Shown piece after piece: positions 12,110 to 23,057 of a stretch of DNA of 64,000 nucleotides. Under the pieces are notes generated by a model, which did not search any database, had not been told where the DNA came from, and was given only the letters and a program-made list of their open reading frames with translations. The stretch comes from Prorocentrum cordatum (taxonomy: Eukaryota > Sar > Dinophyceae > Prorocentrales > Prorocentraceae), in NCBI GenBank assembly GCA_963575745.1, contig CAUYUJ010014349.1, positions 670,881-734,880 on the forward strand. Reading direction: 5' to 3'. The number at the start of each line of letters is the position of its first letter. Position 1 is the first letter of the stretch. Both the position numbers and the translations under genes were made by a program.

Positions 12110-13975
12110 AGAGGGAAGGGTGAAAGAAGAACTAGAAAATAGAGAAGGAGGGGTGAGAGGGGAGGGAGGCGTGGGAAGGACGAGGAGGGAGAGAGGAGAG
12201 AAGAAGCGGAGAGAGGAGGGAGGAGGGAGGAGAGGGGAGAGAAAAAGGGAAGAGGGAGGAGGAATGTTGCTCGAATTATCGGCCGCTGCTCGAAAGGGAG
12301 GGAAAAGGGGGGCTAATGGGGGCGAAAAGGGAGGGGGGAGGAGGAATGCTGCTCGCCGCCGCGGCTGGACGCGGCTCGAAACACTGGCCAGGATTGACCC
12401 CTGGGCGGCGGCGCCGACCACGACGCGACGACACGGACGACGACGACGACGATGGGGGGGCCGACAGCCGCTTTGGCTGTCGTGCACGGCGGAGGCCGGG
12501 CTCTCCCCTCATCTCCTTCCTCCCTCCCTCCCCTCCTCTCCCTCCTTCTTCCCTCTCCCTCTTGTCCCTCCCCTCCTCTCCCTCGCTCTTCCCTCCCCCT
12601 CCTCTCCCTCCCTTCCGCGCTCTTCCCTGGCTCCTCTCCCTCCCTTCCGCGTCCGCCGCGGCCGCCGCATGGCCCATGGTGCTGGCCGCGGCGGACGCGA
12701 CGGCGGAGGACCGAACCCGCCGGGGGGGGAAGATGAATGACGACGGTGGTTTGGAGGAAGAGGCGGGCAGATGGATGACGATGACGACGAGGCGGGAGGG
12801 GGGATCTGAATGACGATGACGATGGCGACGATGACGACGATGGATGACGATGACGACGATGCGGGAGCTGGACGATGATGACGACGATGCTGGATGACGA
12901 TGGCGACGGCGACGACGATGCGGAGCAGCAGCATAATGAATAGCAGGAGGAGGAGGAGGAGGAGGAGGAGGAGGAGGAGGAGGAGGAGGAAGAGGAGGAA
13001 GGGAGCTCGGCGGCAGGAAGAAGGAGCAGCAGGGAGCTCGGCGGCGGAAGGGAGTTTGGCTCCTTCCTCCTCCCCCCCCTCGCCCTCCTCTTCTCCCCCT
13101 TGGGGAGGGGGGGGGGGCGGCGCGAGAGCGCGAAGTTATTCGCGTTTCGCGCTCCGCGCAGCGCGAAGCGCGAACTTACGGGCCCTCGACCGCCCTCATC
13201 GCCCCATCATCGCCCCCCATCGCGCTCATCGCCCTCTTCTCCCTATAGCCATTTTGGCCCCTGAGCAGCGGTGTCCGGCCTCCGCTCTCCCCTCATCTCT
13301 TCCTTCCTCCCCCCCTTCCTCGCCCTCCCTCCTCTCCCCTCCTCTCCCTCCCTCCATTCCTTCTCTCCTCTCCCTCCTCTCCTCTCCCCTCCTTCCCTCC
13401 GTTCCCCCCGCGCCCTCCTCCCCCTCCTCTCCTCTCCTATCCTCGCAGTGCCCTCCCACCTCTCCCTCGGCGGCGATGCCGGCCCGCCGCCGCCCCGCCG
13501 CCGCCGCCCCGCCGCCGGGCGCCCCGGCGGCGAGCGCCCCGCGCCGCGGCCGGCTGCCGGCCCCAGCGGCTGCCGGCGCGGCGGCGGCCGCCCGGCCGCG
13601 GCGCCGCCGGCGGCGAGCGCCCCGCGCCGCGAACGACTCGTCACATCAAAAGAATTTCCATCAGATGAAAAGAATTTCAGAGTCCTCCTCCTCCTCCGCC
13701 TCCTCCGCCTCCTCCTCCTCCTCCTCATCCTCCTCCTCCTCCGCCTCCTCCTCCTCCTCCTCCGCTTCCTTCCTCCTCCTCCTCCTCCGCATCCTCCTCC
13801 TCCTGCCCCTCCTCCTCCTCCTCCGCCTCCTCCGCCTCCTCCTCCTCCTCCTCCTCCTCCTCCTCCTCCGCCTCCTCCTCCTCCTCCTTCCTCCTCCTCC
13901 TCCTCCTCAGCATCCTCCTCCTCCTGCCCCTCCTCCTCCTCCTCCTCCTCCTCCTCCTCCTCCTCCTCCTCCTCA
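12110..13975. repeat. Purine/pyrimidine low-complexity block
   Basis: 12110-12260 is AGGGAGGA-rich. 12510-12650 and 13270-13450 are CCCTCC-rich. 12720-12960 carries GATGACGA words, 12945-12991 is a pure GGA run, and 13690-13975 is a long imperfect CTC/CTCCG run. 13480-13630 is extremely GC-rich with CCGCCG words. Long frames in this block are artefacts of the repeats. A spliced-leader-like core sits at 13246-13258 (separate entry). Confidence 0.8.
13246..13258 (+). other. Candidate relict spliced-leader core
   Basis: The 13 bases TAGCCATTTTGGC match exactly the central part of the 22-nt dinoflagellate spliced leader; the bases before and after match only partly. Such relics mark retroposed cDNA. 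No intact gene follows, so this would be the remnant of a dead insertion, or chance. Confidence 0.4.
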
Positions 13976-15430
13976 TAAGTGCATGCATGTATGTGCTCGC
14001 ACGTATGTTTGAAGCCATGCCAAGTGCACGCACGTGCATACAATGCGTGCATACACCGACTGTTCCTCATGCCCCAGGCCCCCCCAGTTCTCTCATTCGA
14101 AATCGGCCCATGGACTTGTCCTGGAGCGCGTTCGGTGTGCAAGAGATTTCGGGGCAGATCCAGTCGAAGTGACGAGAGCACCCCTGGAGGCCCAGAAAAA
14201 TCCGAGAACTTAAACACAAATCCGATCTTCAAACCCTCGGCACACTGAGGGAAGCAAAAGAGCAGGCTGCAAGAGTAGGGATCGCTGTCATCTTGTGCAC
14301 CTGCCAAGTTGTGTTTTCTCGAAGTGCACGGCCCCTCCGAGCACAACATCGCGCAGCATGCAAGGCCAGAGTGTTGCATTCACGTCCCTATCTCCCATGC
14401 CCCCTCCTTTATCTCCTCCCCCTGAATAGTTCCAGGTCCAGGCTGGCACACGTCGATGCCCTAAGATTTTCCAAGGTGCCTGGTTTTCGGCAGCTTTGGA
14501 GTCCAAACCCCCGGTTCTACTGTTTTCCCCCAGCGGCGCTGACGCTTACGGCTGCGCGCCGGGGTCTTGATGTGATCCCCAACATCAAAAAGGTTGACAG
14601 GAACAAGTTCCTTCTCAGCGTCTGGCTTCGGTGGGGTTGTTAGAGCATTGATTCGCAGTCGTGCGATGAGGGGGGACGAAGGGTTAGGGGTCCAGCGAGG
14701 GAGGGAGGAGGAGAAGCAGGAGGGGGAGAAGGATAAGCAGCATCGGCAGCATCGGCAGCATGAGGAACACAGGAGGAGGAAGAGGAGGACGAATGCCAGA
14801 TTCGTGCAATAACAACCTCACCGTATTGTTAGCGCCCAGGCCCATCTCACTCTTGTCAGGAGTTGTCGATTTGGTATCTGGCCCGCAGAAGTCAGGGATC
14901 GCAAACAGGTCGACTTTGTCGCGCTTCTTGTCGATGGGGGTTTCGCAGGCACCTGGGCCACCAAGCGGGGGCAAGAAGATAAACTGGGACTGGGCGGTCG
15001 AGGACGTGAGTCAGATAAGTTATGTTATTGCAGGGGTGTAAGTGGTTTTAGTTTCAACGTATTCCCCGTCCCACGGCACCACAAACATTCACGCGCTTCA
15101 GATCAGTGAAGTTGAAGTGCATCATAAAAAAAGACATTCGTTACTGATGAGCCCCTACCCCTGGGACTTCCCTGCTCTACGACCCTGAGCCGACATGAGC
15201 ACTGGCAGTTGGCATAGGTGTGGAGAGGAGCTGCCCATCGCGACCCCTAAGGAAGTACCTGGGCCCAGTGATGGCCCCATGCTATTTTTTTCAGCCCCCA
15301 GCGCCAAGAGATGGCCTCCGAAAATGGGGGGACGAGGGAGTAGGTTTCTGAGCAGGACGCCGCCTTGTCGTTTCTCCTTCTCCCAGAAGAGGCCAGTCAG
15401 CGATGGACGCGGATCGAATGCGGGGCCACG
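13976..15430. other. No gene recognised
   Basis: Ordinary-composition DNA between two purine/pyrimidine blocks. Short frames such as those ending near 14643 and 15041 have protein-like stretches but no start, splice partner or known motif. I see nothing to support a gene. Confidence 0.45.
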
Positions 15431-15756
15431 AGAAGCCTGCCTACTGGGAGGAGGAGGAGGAGGAGGTGGAGCAGGCGTTGTTTTCAAACGAGTCTGAAAG
15501 AAACCTTGGAGAAGAGGGATGCAGGGGACGAAGAGGAGGTGGATGGGGAGGATGATGTTGAACAGGAGGAGGTGAATGTGGATGAGGAGAAGGAGGAGGA
15601 GGGGGAGGAGGAGGAGAGGGATGAGGAGGGGAGGAGGAGGAGGAGGAGGAGGAGGAGGAGGAGGAGGAGGAGAGGGACGAGGAGGAGGAGGAAGAGGGGA
15701 AGAGGGAGGAGGAGGAGGAGAAGGAGGAGGAGGAGGTGAAGGAGGTGGAGGGCTAC
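15431..15756 (+). repeat. GGA/GAG microsatellite block with a GTTTTCAAAC motif at its left side
   Basis: A GAGGAGGAGG run begins at 15449, followed at 15472 by GCGTTGTTTTCAAACGAG, and then an imperfect GGA array to about 15750. The same arrangement (GGA run plus GTTTTCAAAC hairpin) recurs in both introns of the adjacent minus-strand gene. Confidence 0.7.
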
Positions 15757-15956
15757 CGCACACACGTTAAATTCAAAAGGATAGTTGCTTGCAGGCACGC
15801 TGCTAACATCACAAGCCACTGAATGCAAGCCACACACATCCTGAGATACTGAACGCTCATCTCAACCCTCAGCGTGGCCTCAAACAGCCCATGTCCTACT
15901 AGCAGGACCTGCGAATCTCGGGCTCGAGCAAGCACGTGAAATCTGAAAACCTCGAA

Positions 15957-18900
15957 TCACAGGAGCTTGATGCCACTGCCGGGGGGGAGGCTGATCGCTT
16001 CCTTGGTAACCACCTTGGGGCACACCGGGACGAGACCCTTGGGGCTCCACTTGCACGACCACATGATCTTGAGCAACGGGGCCTCGAGCCACTTTTTGAT
16101 CGGAATCAAGGCCCCTGCGTTCTGGAATGATGTCTTGAGCTTCTTCTCGTTGTCATCCTCGACCTTGATGCGCTCCTGGATGTTGAAATGCACCTGTACC
16201 TTGACATCGATCGAGAACGAGCCAGGCTTTTCTGCAGTGGCTACGTCCTTCAAGGTGTGAAAGCACACCTTCGCGAGCTTGGGCTCCTGCTTCTTCTTGT
16301 CCTTGACTGTCTTGTACAGGTCCTCTGAAGGGAGAACGTTTGGCCAAGGAGGCCTGCCCGGAAACAAAGAAGCGGACCCAGGACACTGAGACTAAATATT
16401 TGAGCCCAGTTTCTGTTGAAAACCATTCGGGGAAAACTCATTTCAAACCGTCCTCCTCCTGATCCTCCTCTCATTGCTATCGTATCCTGGACCATGGAAC
16501 CGAGGGCAATCATCTCATCCTGGGATCCGAGCTTGTACTCCATGGATTTGCCGTCATTCGCAGGCGTCTTCTCGAACTTGGAGCCTTTCGTCGGGAAGAG
16601 GACTAGCACGTGATGTGCCGGCAGGGTGACGTCAGCGTCGCTCTTGTTGCAAAGGAACACAACATCATTGACCATGAACTGCAGAACGATTTGGTTGGAT
16701 TTCAAGTTTGCAATGGTGATATCTGCCAAGGGTGTCGTGGTGATCTCGCTCAGGGACATCGTGTTGACCTGCTTGGGTGGAGGAGTCGCATCCCTATCGA
16801 CCTTCAAGGCCTTGTGTGGTGAAGGAGTCCCTGGATCTCCATGGGATTCAAGCGCCCTCTTCTTGGATGACATGTCGCCGTACTTGGCCTCCAGCTTCTG
16901 CATGAACTCGTTGAACTTCTCCTTTGCCGACCACTTGTCAGTGACGTGAGCAGGGATCTTGATCGAGTCGAGCTCCCCGACCTTCTGCGCCCACGTCAAG
17001 ATAGACAACGCTGGCTTGTCTGGAAAACTATGTTTCTCCTCCTGGGGCATGGCTTTGGGTGGAGGTGCCTTCTTGTCCTTGATTTGGCTATTGAGCCAGC
17101 CACTTGCAACCTCCCTCCTGGCAAGCTCCTTTAGCCACTCAGTCTGTCGGACGTTCTCTGGCAGCAGCGCCAGGGACACTGGCACTTCGAAAGAGGAGAC
17201 GATGTTCAGGAATGCCTTGATAGATACACCAGCATCAGCGCTGAAGTCCACGATCATGATGTTCAACGCGTTCCCACTCAGCTCAGTGCTCGAAGAGATA
17301 CCCTCAGTAGCTCCCCGGACCATGCTTTCGATGGCTTGCATTCCCACTTGCTGAAAACGGAGCGAAGGACACATCGTATGCTTCTCGTCCCTCACTTCTG
17401 GCATGGCGTCCTCGCTCATGTCCTCGATCTGCATCATATCAGACGATTTCGTGAACGGCACTCTATCTGTAAACCCTTGGACCCAGAGCCTGCTCTTGAC
17501 AAAGCAATTCACCCCATCCTTTCCCTCACGAGGTATCGGGATACAGAAGCGTCCATCGTAATTACCAGGCCTCTCGTCGCGAGCATCAGCAGAGCCTTCC
17601 TCGAACATAACAGAAAACTTGTGGTCGCTATTGAAGCCAGTCTGGGATAGGCTCTTCAGGGCGTTGATCTCTGCCATCCATAATGACGCCTTCTTGTATA
17701 CGAAGTTCGGCATCAGCACCAGGACTCCTGTAGCAAGGAGGAAGATGGAGGTGGTGAATAGCAGGGACCCTCTCCTTCTCAACCCTCCCTTCTCCTCCTC
17801 TTCCTCCTCCTTCTCTCCTCGGATTTGCGCGAACCCTTTTGAAAACAAACACCTGCTCCTCCTTCTTCTCCCCCTCCCCACCCGGTGTTTTTCAAGCCAG
17901 TTTGAAAAAACAACACCTGCCCCAGCTCCTCCTCCTCCTCCTCCTCCTCCTCCTCCTTCTACTTCGAGGGACTGCTATTCCTTCTCTCCATCCTCCCCCA
18001 AGTGCAGCTCCTGTTGTGAAGCTGTTCTCAGAGCTGTCCAACAAGCTCATCAACTCGATCTGGTGGCGACGGAGATCTGCTCCATTCTGGGATGGCGATA
18101 CCCAGTTGAGGAGGCCTATCACCACCTTTTTGGCACCCTTGCTGAGGTTGACGGTCTCCACGCTCTTGGTGTGAAATTCAGCGAGATGTTGGATGTTGCG
18201 CCCAGCAGTTGTTGCTTCCACCTCCCCAAGAATGCAGATATGCTTCTCCACCCACTCGTCTGCGAAGAGCTCGCCAGCCTCGACCTGCTTCCTCTTCCAG
18301 TCCAGCTCTTGATAGTAGTCCTGGGCCTCGCGATCCAACATCTTGGTCTTCCAGATGTCGAAGCGCTTGCAGTCGTTCTCGATCTTCTCCATATCTAACT
18401 CCATGGCCTTCTGCTCCAGCTTCCCAGCCTCCATGTCGACGTCAGCCTGCAAATGCATGACGCTGTTCGCAGTGTTGGCAACGTGAGCTTGCATGATGTT
18501 CTTCAGGCACTGGACGTCAGCAGGCTTGAAGCTCTGGTCCTTGGACGCCACTGCCATTTGGAGCTCGAGTATGACCGCCTGGTCAGAACAGACAACAAGG
18601 TCGAGGAAGCTCTTGTAGAGGACCTCGTCTGGGATTGGCATCTGCTCCTTGACCTCGTCGCATAGATTGACCGCAACTGAAACCACCAGCAGTAGCTCTT
18701 CGAGGTCCGATCTGCTCATCTTCTTCCTGGCGCTCACCGGGAGGGTACGATAGTGCACTTGAAGAGTGTCCATCATCAGCTCCTGGGCCTTGCTAGTGAC
18801 CTTGGTGCGGTGCTGCCAGGCCTTGGAAACGTTCCTTTGGTACCAGTCCTTCTTGAGCTTCGGCGAGGCGAGGAAGTCCTCGGTGAAGGGGGAGTGTTCC

Positions 18901-19814
18901 CATCCATTCTCTGCCACGATCTCGAAGAGAGTGTTCAGGGCGTGGTCACTCAAGCTCAGGATGGAAAGAAGAGCTGTGCGCTTCTGGCCGATGATCTGCG
19001 CCTCCTTCGTCGCGCACTTCTCATTCCAGGCCCGAACCAGAGTCTGCGGATCAGTGATTCCATGTGCCTTGAGCTCCAGGACGATGCCAGCCCATGTCAC
19101 GACATTGTTTGCCTTGCGTATACGTCCACGTTGGGCGAGCTTCGCATTTTCGACTGCAAGGGCAATTCGGTCTATCGCAATCTGCACCCTGATAGTGATC
19201 ACCTTGGCGCTGTCGACCACTGTCTTGAATGTGTCCAAGAACTCCTGGGCACCATCTGCCAAGATCACGTCCAAGAGAGTTAACAGCGTACAAGCCCGGG
19301 CCATTCCCTTCACATACGCAAGGCTGAAGTGGCTCATCTGGTTCTCTGTAGGCATGAGCTCCGCGATCTGCAGCTCCTTGGGCTGATGGCAGACTAACGG
19401 CTCGCTGGTGGTCACGAAGCCGTCGTGGATGATCTCTGGAATCAGCTTTTCCACGACCGAGTGCTCCACCAGGTACTTGCAGGAGGCCACCTTGTCAAAT
19501 CCCAGCATGGACACGTGAACCTTGTAAGTGTTGCCATCCGGTGTCTCGGCGACGGTTTGCTGGTGATTGTAGTCGATTGATGTACCAATCGGAACATGAG
19601 TCTTCAGCAAGTTGACGAACTCCTTCTTTTTCTCAACTGTGTTGTACTTCTTCTGCAAATATCTGTTGAGCCCGCCATGCTCCAATGATAGACCCAACAC
19701 TTTGCTCATGAGGTTGTCCTTCAGCTTGCCGGCAGTCGCACCACTCTCTCTGACCTCAGTTGTGCTACCCACATCCATGGGCGCGGTCCAGTCATCACCT
19801 GGTGGCTGGGCCAT
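15957..19814 (-). CDS. Unrecognised three-exon gene, 1136 aa
   Basis: Exons on the minus strand: 19814-18011, 17727-16487 and 16322-15957. Introns of 283 and 164 bp both have GA donors (CAG|GAGCTG, CAG|GATACG) and AG|GA acceptors with short direct repeats across the junctions; phases agree and the summed exon length is divisible by three. An upstream ATG at 19880 is in frame, but 19814 is preferred because an acceptor-like GGGCAG|GTG and a spliced-leader-like relic lie just upstream. Exon 1 is rich in long helices (residues about 440-580 with many Glu/Lys/Leu heptads, probable coiled coil). Exon 2 has a basic segment SSKKRALESHGDPGTP. Exon 3 is Lys-rich and ends GIKLL. No enzyme motif or membrane segment was seen. 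Function unknown; probably dinoflagellate-specific. Confidence 0.7.
17728..18010 (-). repeat. GA-donor intron made of polypurine runs and GTTTTCAAA hairpins
   Basis: Read on the minus strand, the intron carries two GGAGGAG runs, each followed by AGCAGG- or GGCAGGTGTT and then TTTTCAAA. Around 17885-17925 GGTGTTGTTTTTTCAA faces TTGAAAAACACC, giving a hairpin with one bulged base. The intron is bounded by the direct repeat ACAGGAG. Confidence 0.6.
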
Positions 19815-19855
19815 CACCTGCCCAGCTCCACGTGCAATAGAGCACCTCAAAGTTG

Positions 19856-19876
19856 TTGCGCCAAAACGGCTGTGGC
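19856..19876 (-). other. Possible degenerate spliced-leader relic upstream of the 1136-aa gene
   Basis: On the minus strand the sequence reads CCACAGCCGTTTTGGCGCAA, matching 16 of 21 positions of the DinoSL by eye, including GCC.TTTTGGC. It lies about 42 bases upstream of ATG 19814, where a relic from retroposed mRNA would be expected. Confidence 0.3.
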
Positions 19877-20198
19877 ACATGGAGGAGGACCAGGAGAGGG
19901 AGGAGGAGGAAGGGCGTGTTCTTAGGAAACGAAGTCCGCCCCCAAAGCATCATTCCCCAAACATTGCTTGCACAGAGGTTCTCTTCATTACGACTAAGGA
20001 GTTGGGTGGACAACCGCACAACACATAGCTTGCACAACAAAGCTCACAACATATGGTTTCAACCTCTACGGCAAACTTGGTCACTGTGTGGGGCCCACGT
20101 TCACGAACCTATGCATATCTTCTCTGATTGAGATCCTTGTGGTCGTCACATTGGGCTTCTCTTACCCCATCTTCAAGGTTGCGCACCCCCCAGCCCAG

Positions 20199-20430
20199 AT
20201 CCAGGAGATCTCCGATGCAGGATTTCCAACATGTGAGATCTCCTGGAACCCTGGGGGTCCAGGAGATATCGTCGCATTCTGGAGGATCCAGGAGATCTCC
20301 AATGCAGGATTTCCAACATATGAGATCTCCTGGATCTTCGTTTTTACGACGATATCTCTTGAACTCCCTGGGATCCAGGAGATCTCGACAACAGAATTCC
20401 AACATCGGAGATCTCCTGGATCTGGCCTGC
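20199..20430. repeat. Palindromic repeat cluster built on AGGAGATCTC
   Basis: AGGAGATCTC or its complement occurs about every 25-70 bases, often as facing pairs (CCAGGAGATCTCC, then GAGATCTCCTGG). The spacer GATGCAGGATTTCCAACAT is repeated nearly unchanged. The cluster continues into the 62-bp tandem repeat. Confidence 0.8.
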
Positions 20431-20476
20431 CTGCCTCAGGAGGCCCTTACTTCAGAGATCTCTCGAAGACGGTGGG

Positions 20477-20662
20477 GTTCAGGAGATCTCGTGACGGATC
20501 GCAGTTTTGGAGAAGCCAGGGCCGTCGGTGACGGCTGAGTTCAGGAGATCTCGTGACGGATCGCGGTTTTGGAGAGGCTGGGGCCGTCGGTGACGGCTGA
20601 GTTCAGGAGATCTCGTGACGGATCGCGGTTTGGGGCAGCCGGGAGCGCTTTGTGACGGCGCT
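20477..20662 (+). repeat. 62-bp tandem repeat, three copies
   Basis: Units start at 20477, 20539 and 20601 with GTTCAGGAGATCTCGTGACG. The first two are full 62-bp copies; the third diverges after about 30 bases. Each contains the AGGAGATCTC word of the adjacent cluster and the word GTCGGTGACGGC. Confidence 0.85.
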
Positions 20663-20702
20663 CCGGGGGACAGGCAATGACAGCAGCAGCACGGGAACAG
20701 AT

Positions 20703-20724
20703 AATGATGATGAGGATGAGGATG

Positions 20725-20776
<52 letters not shown>

Positions 20777-20793
20777 GGATGAGGATGAGAATG

Positions 20794-20870
<77 letters not shown>

Positions 20871-20880
20871 GGTGATGATG
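20703..20880 (+). repeat. GAT microsatellite
   Basis: Mostly pure GAT repeats with GAG and GGT interruptions. All open frames over it (poly-Asp, poly-Met, poly-His, poly-Ile) are repeat artefacts. Confidence 0.95.
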
Positions 20881-20986
20881 ATGTTGTTTTTTTGTGGCAG
20901 CCCACAGTGAGCGACCAACCAACGTGCGATTGTCAGCACACTCTTAGAGTGAAAGTGAAGCTAATAGCGACAGGTTTGGGACAGAC

Positions 20987-21937
20987 TTATGCGATCGCTT
21001 TCGAAGCTAGCTCTGTCGAAATCCCATCCACCAAAGCGTTCACCATATCTGTGGAGTAGCATTGGGCCCACCGTGACAGCTTGTACTTCCCTTCAGAACC
21101 TTGAATACGCTGGTGCCGGCCAGTGCTGCCTGAAGGAAGCTTCATCTTCTTGCACTTGCAGTGTTTTTTGTGGAAAATGGGTTGCAGCGCAGCGATGTTA
21201 TGCAATATCTTCGTTGCCTTTTTCATAGGCACTCTACTGATAGGAGTCATTAATCCGAAACGGCACTGGTCAAAGCAAGCATGCATGCAACCATCGTGAG
21301 AACTAATGGTGTTGACGCAATCTTCATTCCAGCTACTTGCGCTACGCGGGTGCTCATGAAAGAACATGCGCCCTCCAGCTAATTGTTCTCGAGCCAAGTC
21401 CATGCTGAATTGCAAGAGTGTCAAAGCTGCCATCAAACGTGCGGCCCACTCCTCCTTGTTGTATTTCTTTTGGTTCCACAAGCGGTTTATCTCTGAGAAC
21501 ATCGTGCATGGAGCAGACAGCCCAAGAGCGCGAGGCCTTCTGGCGCGGACTTGCGCCTTGACCAGATCTCGTGTCACAAGTCGCGAAAGATCCCAGCCTG
21601 TAACCAGGTCAACGCTGAGATTTGCTCGTAGCCCTCGTTTTGCACATTCAGGCACAAGCCTGGGCGGCGAAAATATTTCGACAAAGTCGTCGGGCACAGT
21701 TCCATCCAAATACCTGGGAATAGGGTCAATGTCAACGTGATTTGTGCAGGCGCTGTCAAACTCATCATCGCCCTCACTGGTCAGGGCGGTGTCACTGGCA
21801 TCGCTAGAACTGTCACTGGTCATGGCGATGCTGCTCATGCTCGCCTCATCATGCACAGCCAAATGCTCATCAGGGCAATCCACATCGCTGGCATCGCCTT
21901 CTGAAGTCAACGCTGGATCTTCACTGATATCAGACAT
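20987..21937 (-). CDS. Single-exon methyltransferase-fold-like protein of a retroelement-associated family, 316 aa
   Basis: An uninterrupted frame from ATG 21937 to a stop at 20987. The first 65 residues are acidic and Ser-rich with ALTSEGD repeated twice. The body has VEIFSPPRLVPECAKRG, then GWDLSR, then LSAPCTMFSEINRLW, then FFHEHPRSASSW and CRFGLMTP. The order (glycine/serine loop after a strand, acidic residue on the next strand, Pro-Cys, EHP) resembles a degenerate C5-methyltransferase-like Rossmann fold that I remember from dinoflagellate copia-type polyproteins, where PC would be the motif IV position. There is no reverse transcriptase or integrase beside it. It may be a detached domain or a separate gene. 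It sits downstream of, and on the same strand as, the DDE-like gene. Activity cannot be judged from sequence. Confidence 0.6.
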   Translation of the reverse strand: MSDISEDPALTSEGDASDVDCPDEHLAVHDEASMSSIAMTSDSSSDASDTALTSEGDDEFDSACTNHVDIDPIPRYLDGTVPDDFVEIFSPPRLVPECAKRGLRANLSVDLVTGWDLSRLVTRDLVKAQVRARRPRALGLSAPCTMFSEINRLWNQKKYNKEEWAARLMAALTLLQFSMDLAREQLAGGRMFFHEHPRSASSWNEDCVNTISSHDGCMHACFDQCRFGLMTPISRVPMKKATKILHNIAALQPIFHKKHCKCKKMKLPSGSTGRHQRIQGSEGKYKLSRWAQCYSTDMVNALVDGISTELASKAIA

Positions 21938-23057
21938 GGAAGGTGTACAAATTTGAGCCTACATGCTTACGGACAACGTGTACAACAGTGACGATTCATG
22001 AAGCTGGCATTCGCTCCGTGCACACAATGTCGCCAAAACGGCCCAAGATGACAAGGAGGAAGGAGGAGGGAGAACGCATGAGGAGTGAGGAGAGAGGAGG
22101 GAGGAGGGAGGAGGTGGAGGGAGGCGCCGGAGGAGGAGGGAGGAGGAGGAGCTCCTCCCTTCGGGTAAAACCTTCGGGTTTTTGAGGACTGTACTTTACA
22201 GGTGGTCTGCTCGGATAGTCTTGAATATCTTTAGGGTTGTCGCTCCAGCTCCACCTGCCCCGTCTGGGTCCCCTCCCTCTACGCTAATTCGCAGCTGGCT
22301 ATGTCTAAGATGCGTTAATGCAAAAGACCATTCTTACCGTCTCCCCCTCCTACTCCTCATCTTCCTCATCCTCTTCCTCCTCCCTCCTCTCCCCTTCCTC
22401 TCCCTGCTCCTTCTCCTCCTCCTGGTCCTCGCGTTGTTTTCCAAACTCGTTTGAACAGCAGAGGCCGTCCCACCTCCTCCGCAGAGGGCATGGGGAAAGT
22501 AAGAATCAGACGAGTAGAGAAGCAGATGAGTAGGACGAGGGGGCATACGATCAGAGGAGCCTAGGACTACAGACTGGGGTCCATGGGCTTACTATGCCGA
22601 AGTGCTGTTTGTTTCAGGGCAGTCGTGTCCATGGCGAGGTAGGGATCGACGATATTTCGAAGTGTCCCTGATGATTTTACCACAGGAAGCTCCCCGGAAC
22701 TTTCAGCAAAGGACCCCAGGACCTTCAAAACGTCACCATGGCAGGACCCCCCTGCTGGGCGATGAAGACGATAGCACATGTATTTTCTTGCTGGCAGTGT
22801 TGGGCGTGCCACAATCTCCAAAGATGTTGATGTCAATTGGTCTGTCGATTCCCCTAACAGTGCTTACGATTAGGGATTCCCTCTTCTCTTTTCTTGGCCA
22901 ATGGAATTTCGTGTGTGGATATTCCAAGGCATCGTCTCGTTGGCGCCTGGTGCCGACCCATGGGCACACCGTTTGGGGTCCACACAGTCTGACATGGCAT
23001 GTTCGGAGAAACACTTTACCATTTTTTTCAAAGCAGGCGCCCCTCGAGCGTAATTGT
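21938..23057. other. Spacer without a recognised gene
   Basis: Contains a GCCAAAACGGC word at 22031 (spliced-leader-like on the minus strand, about 95 bases upstream of ATG 21937), a GGA-rich patch at 22055-22160, a CCTCCT patch at 22335-22430 followed by GCGTTGTTTTCCAAACTCG at 22431, and ordinary sequence from 22560 to 23057. A minus-strand frame at 22567-22836 is protein-like but has no partner or motif. Confidence 0.45.

Noticed and set aside
13243-14379. A 378-codon minus-strand frame rich in Gly, Glu and Arg
   Set aside because: It runs through CTC/GGA repeats; nothing outside the repeats is protein-like over a useful length.
20479-20939. Long frames of His, Ile, Ser, Asp or Met repeats
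   Set aside because: They are the readings of a GAT microsatellite with no start, motif or splice partner.
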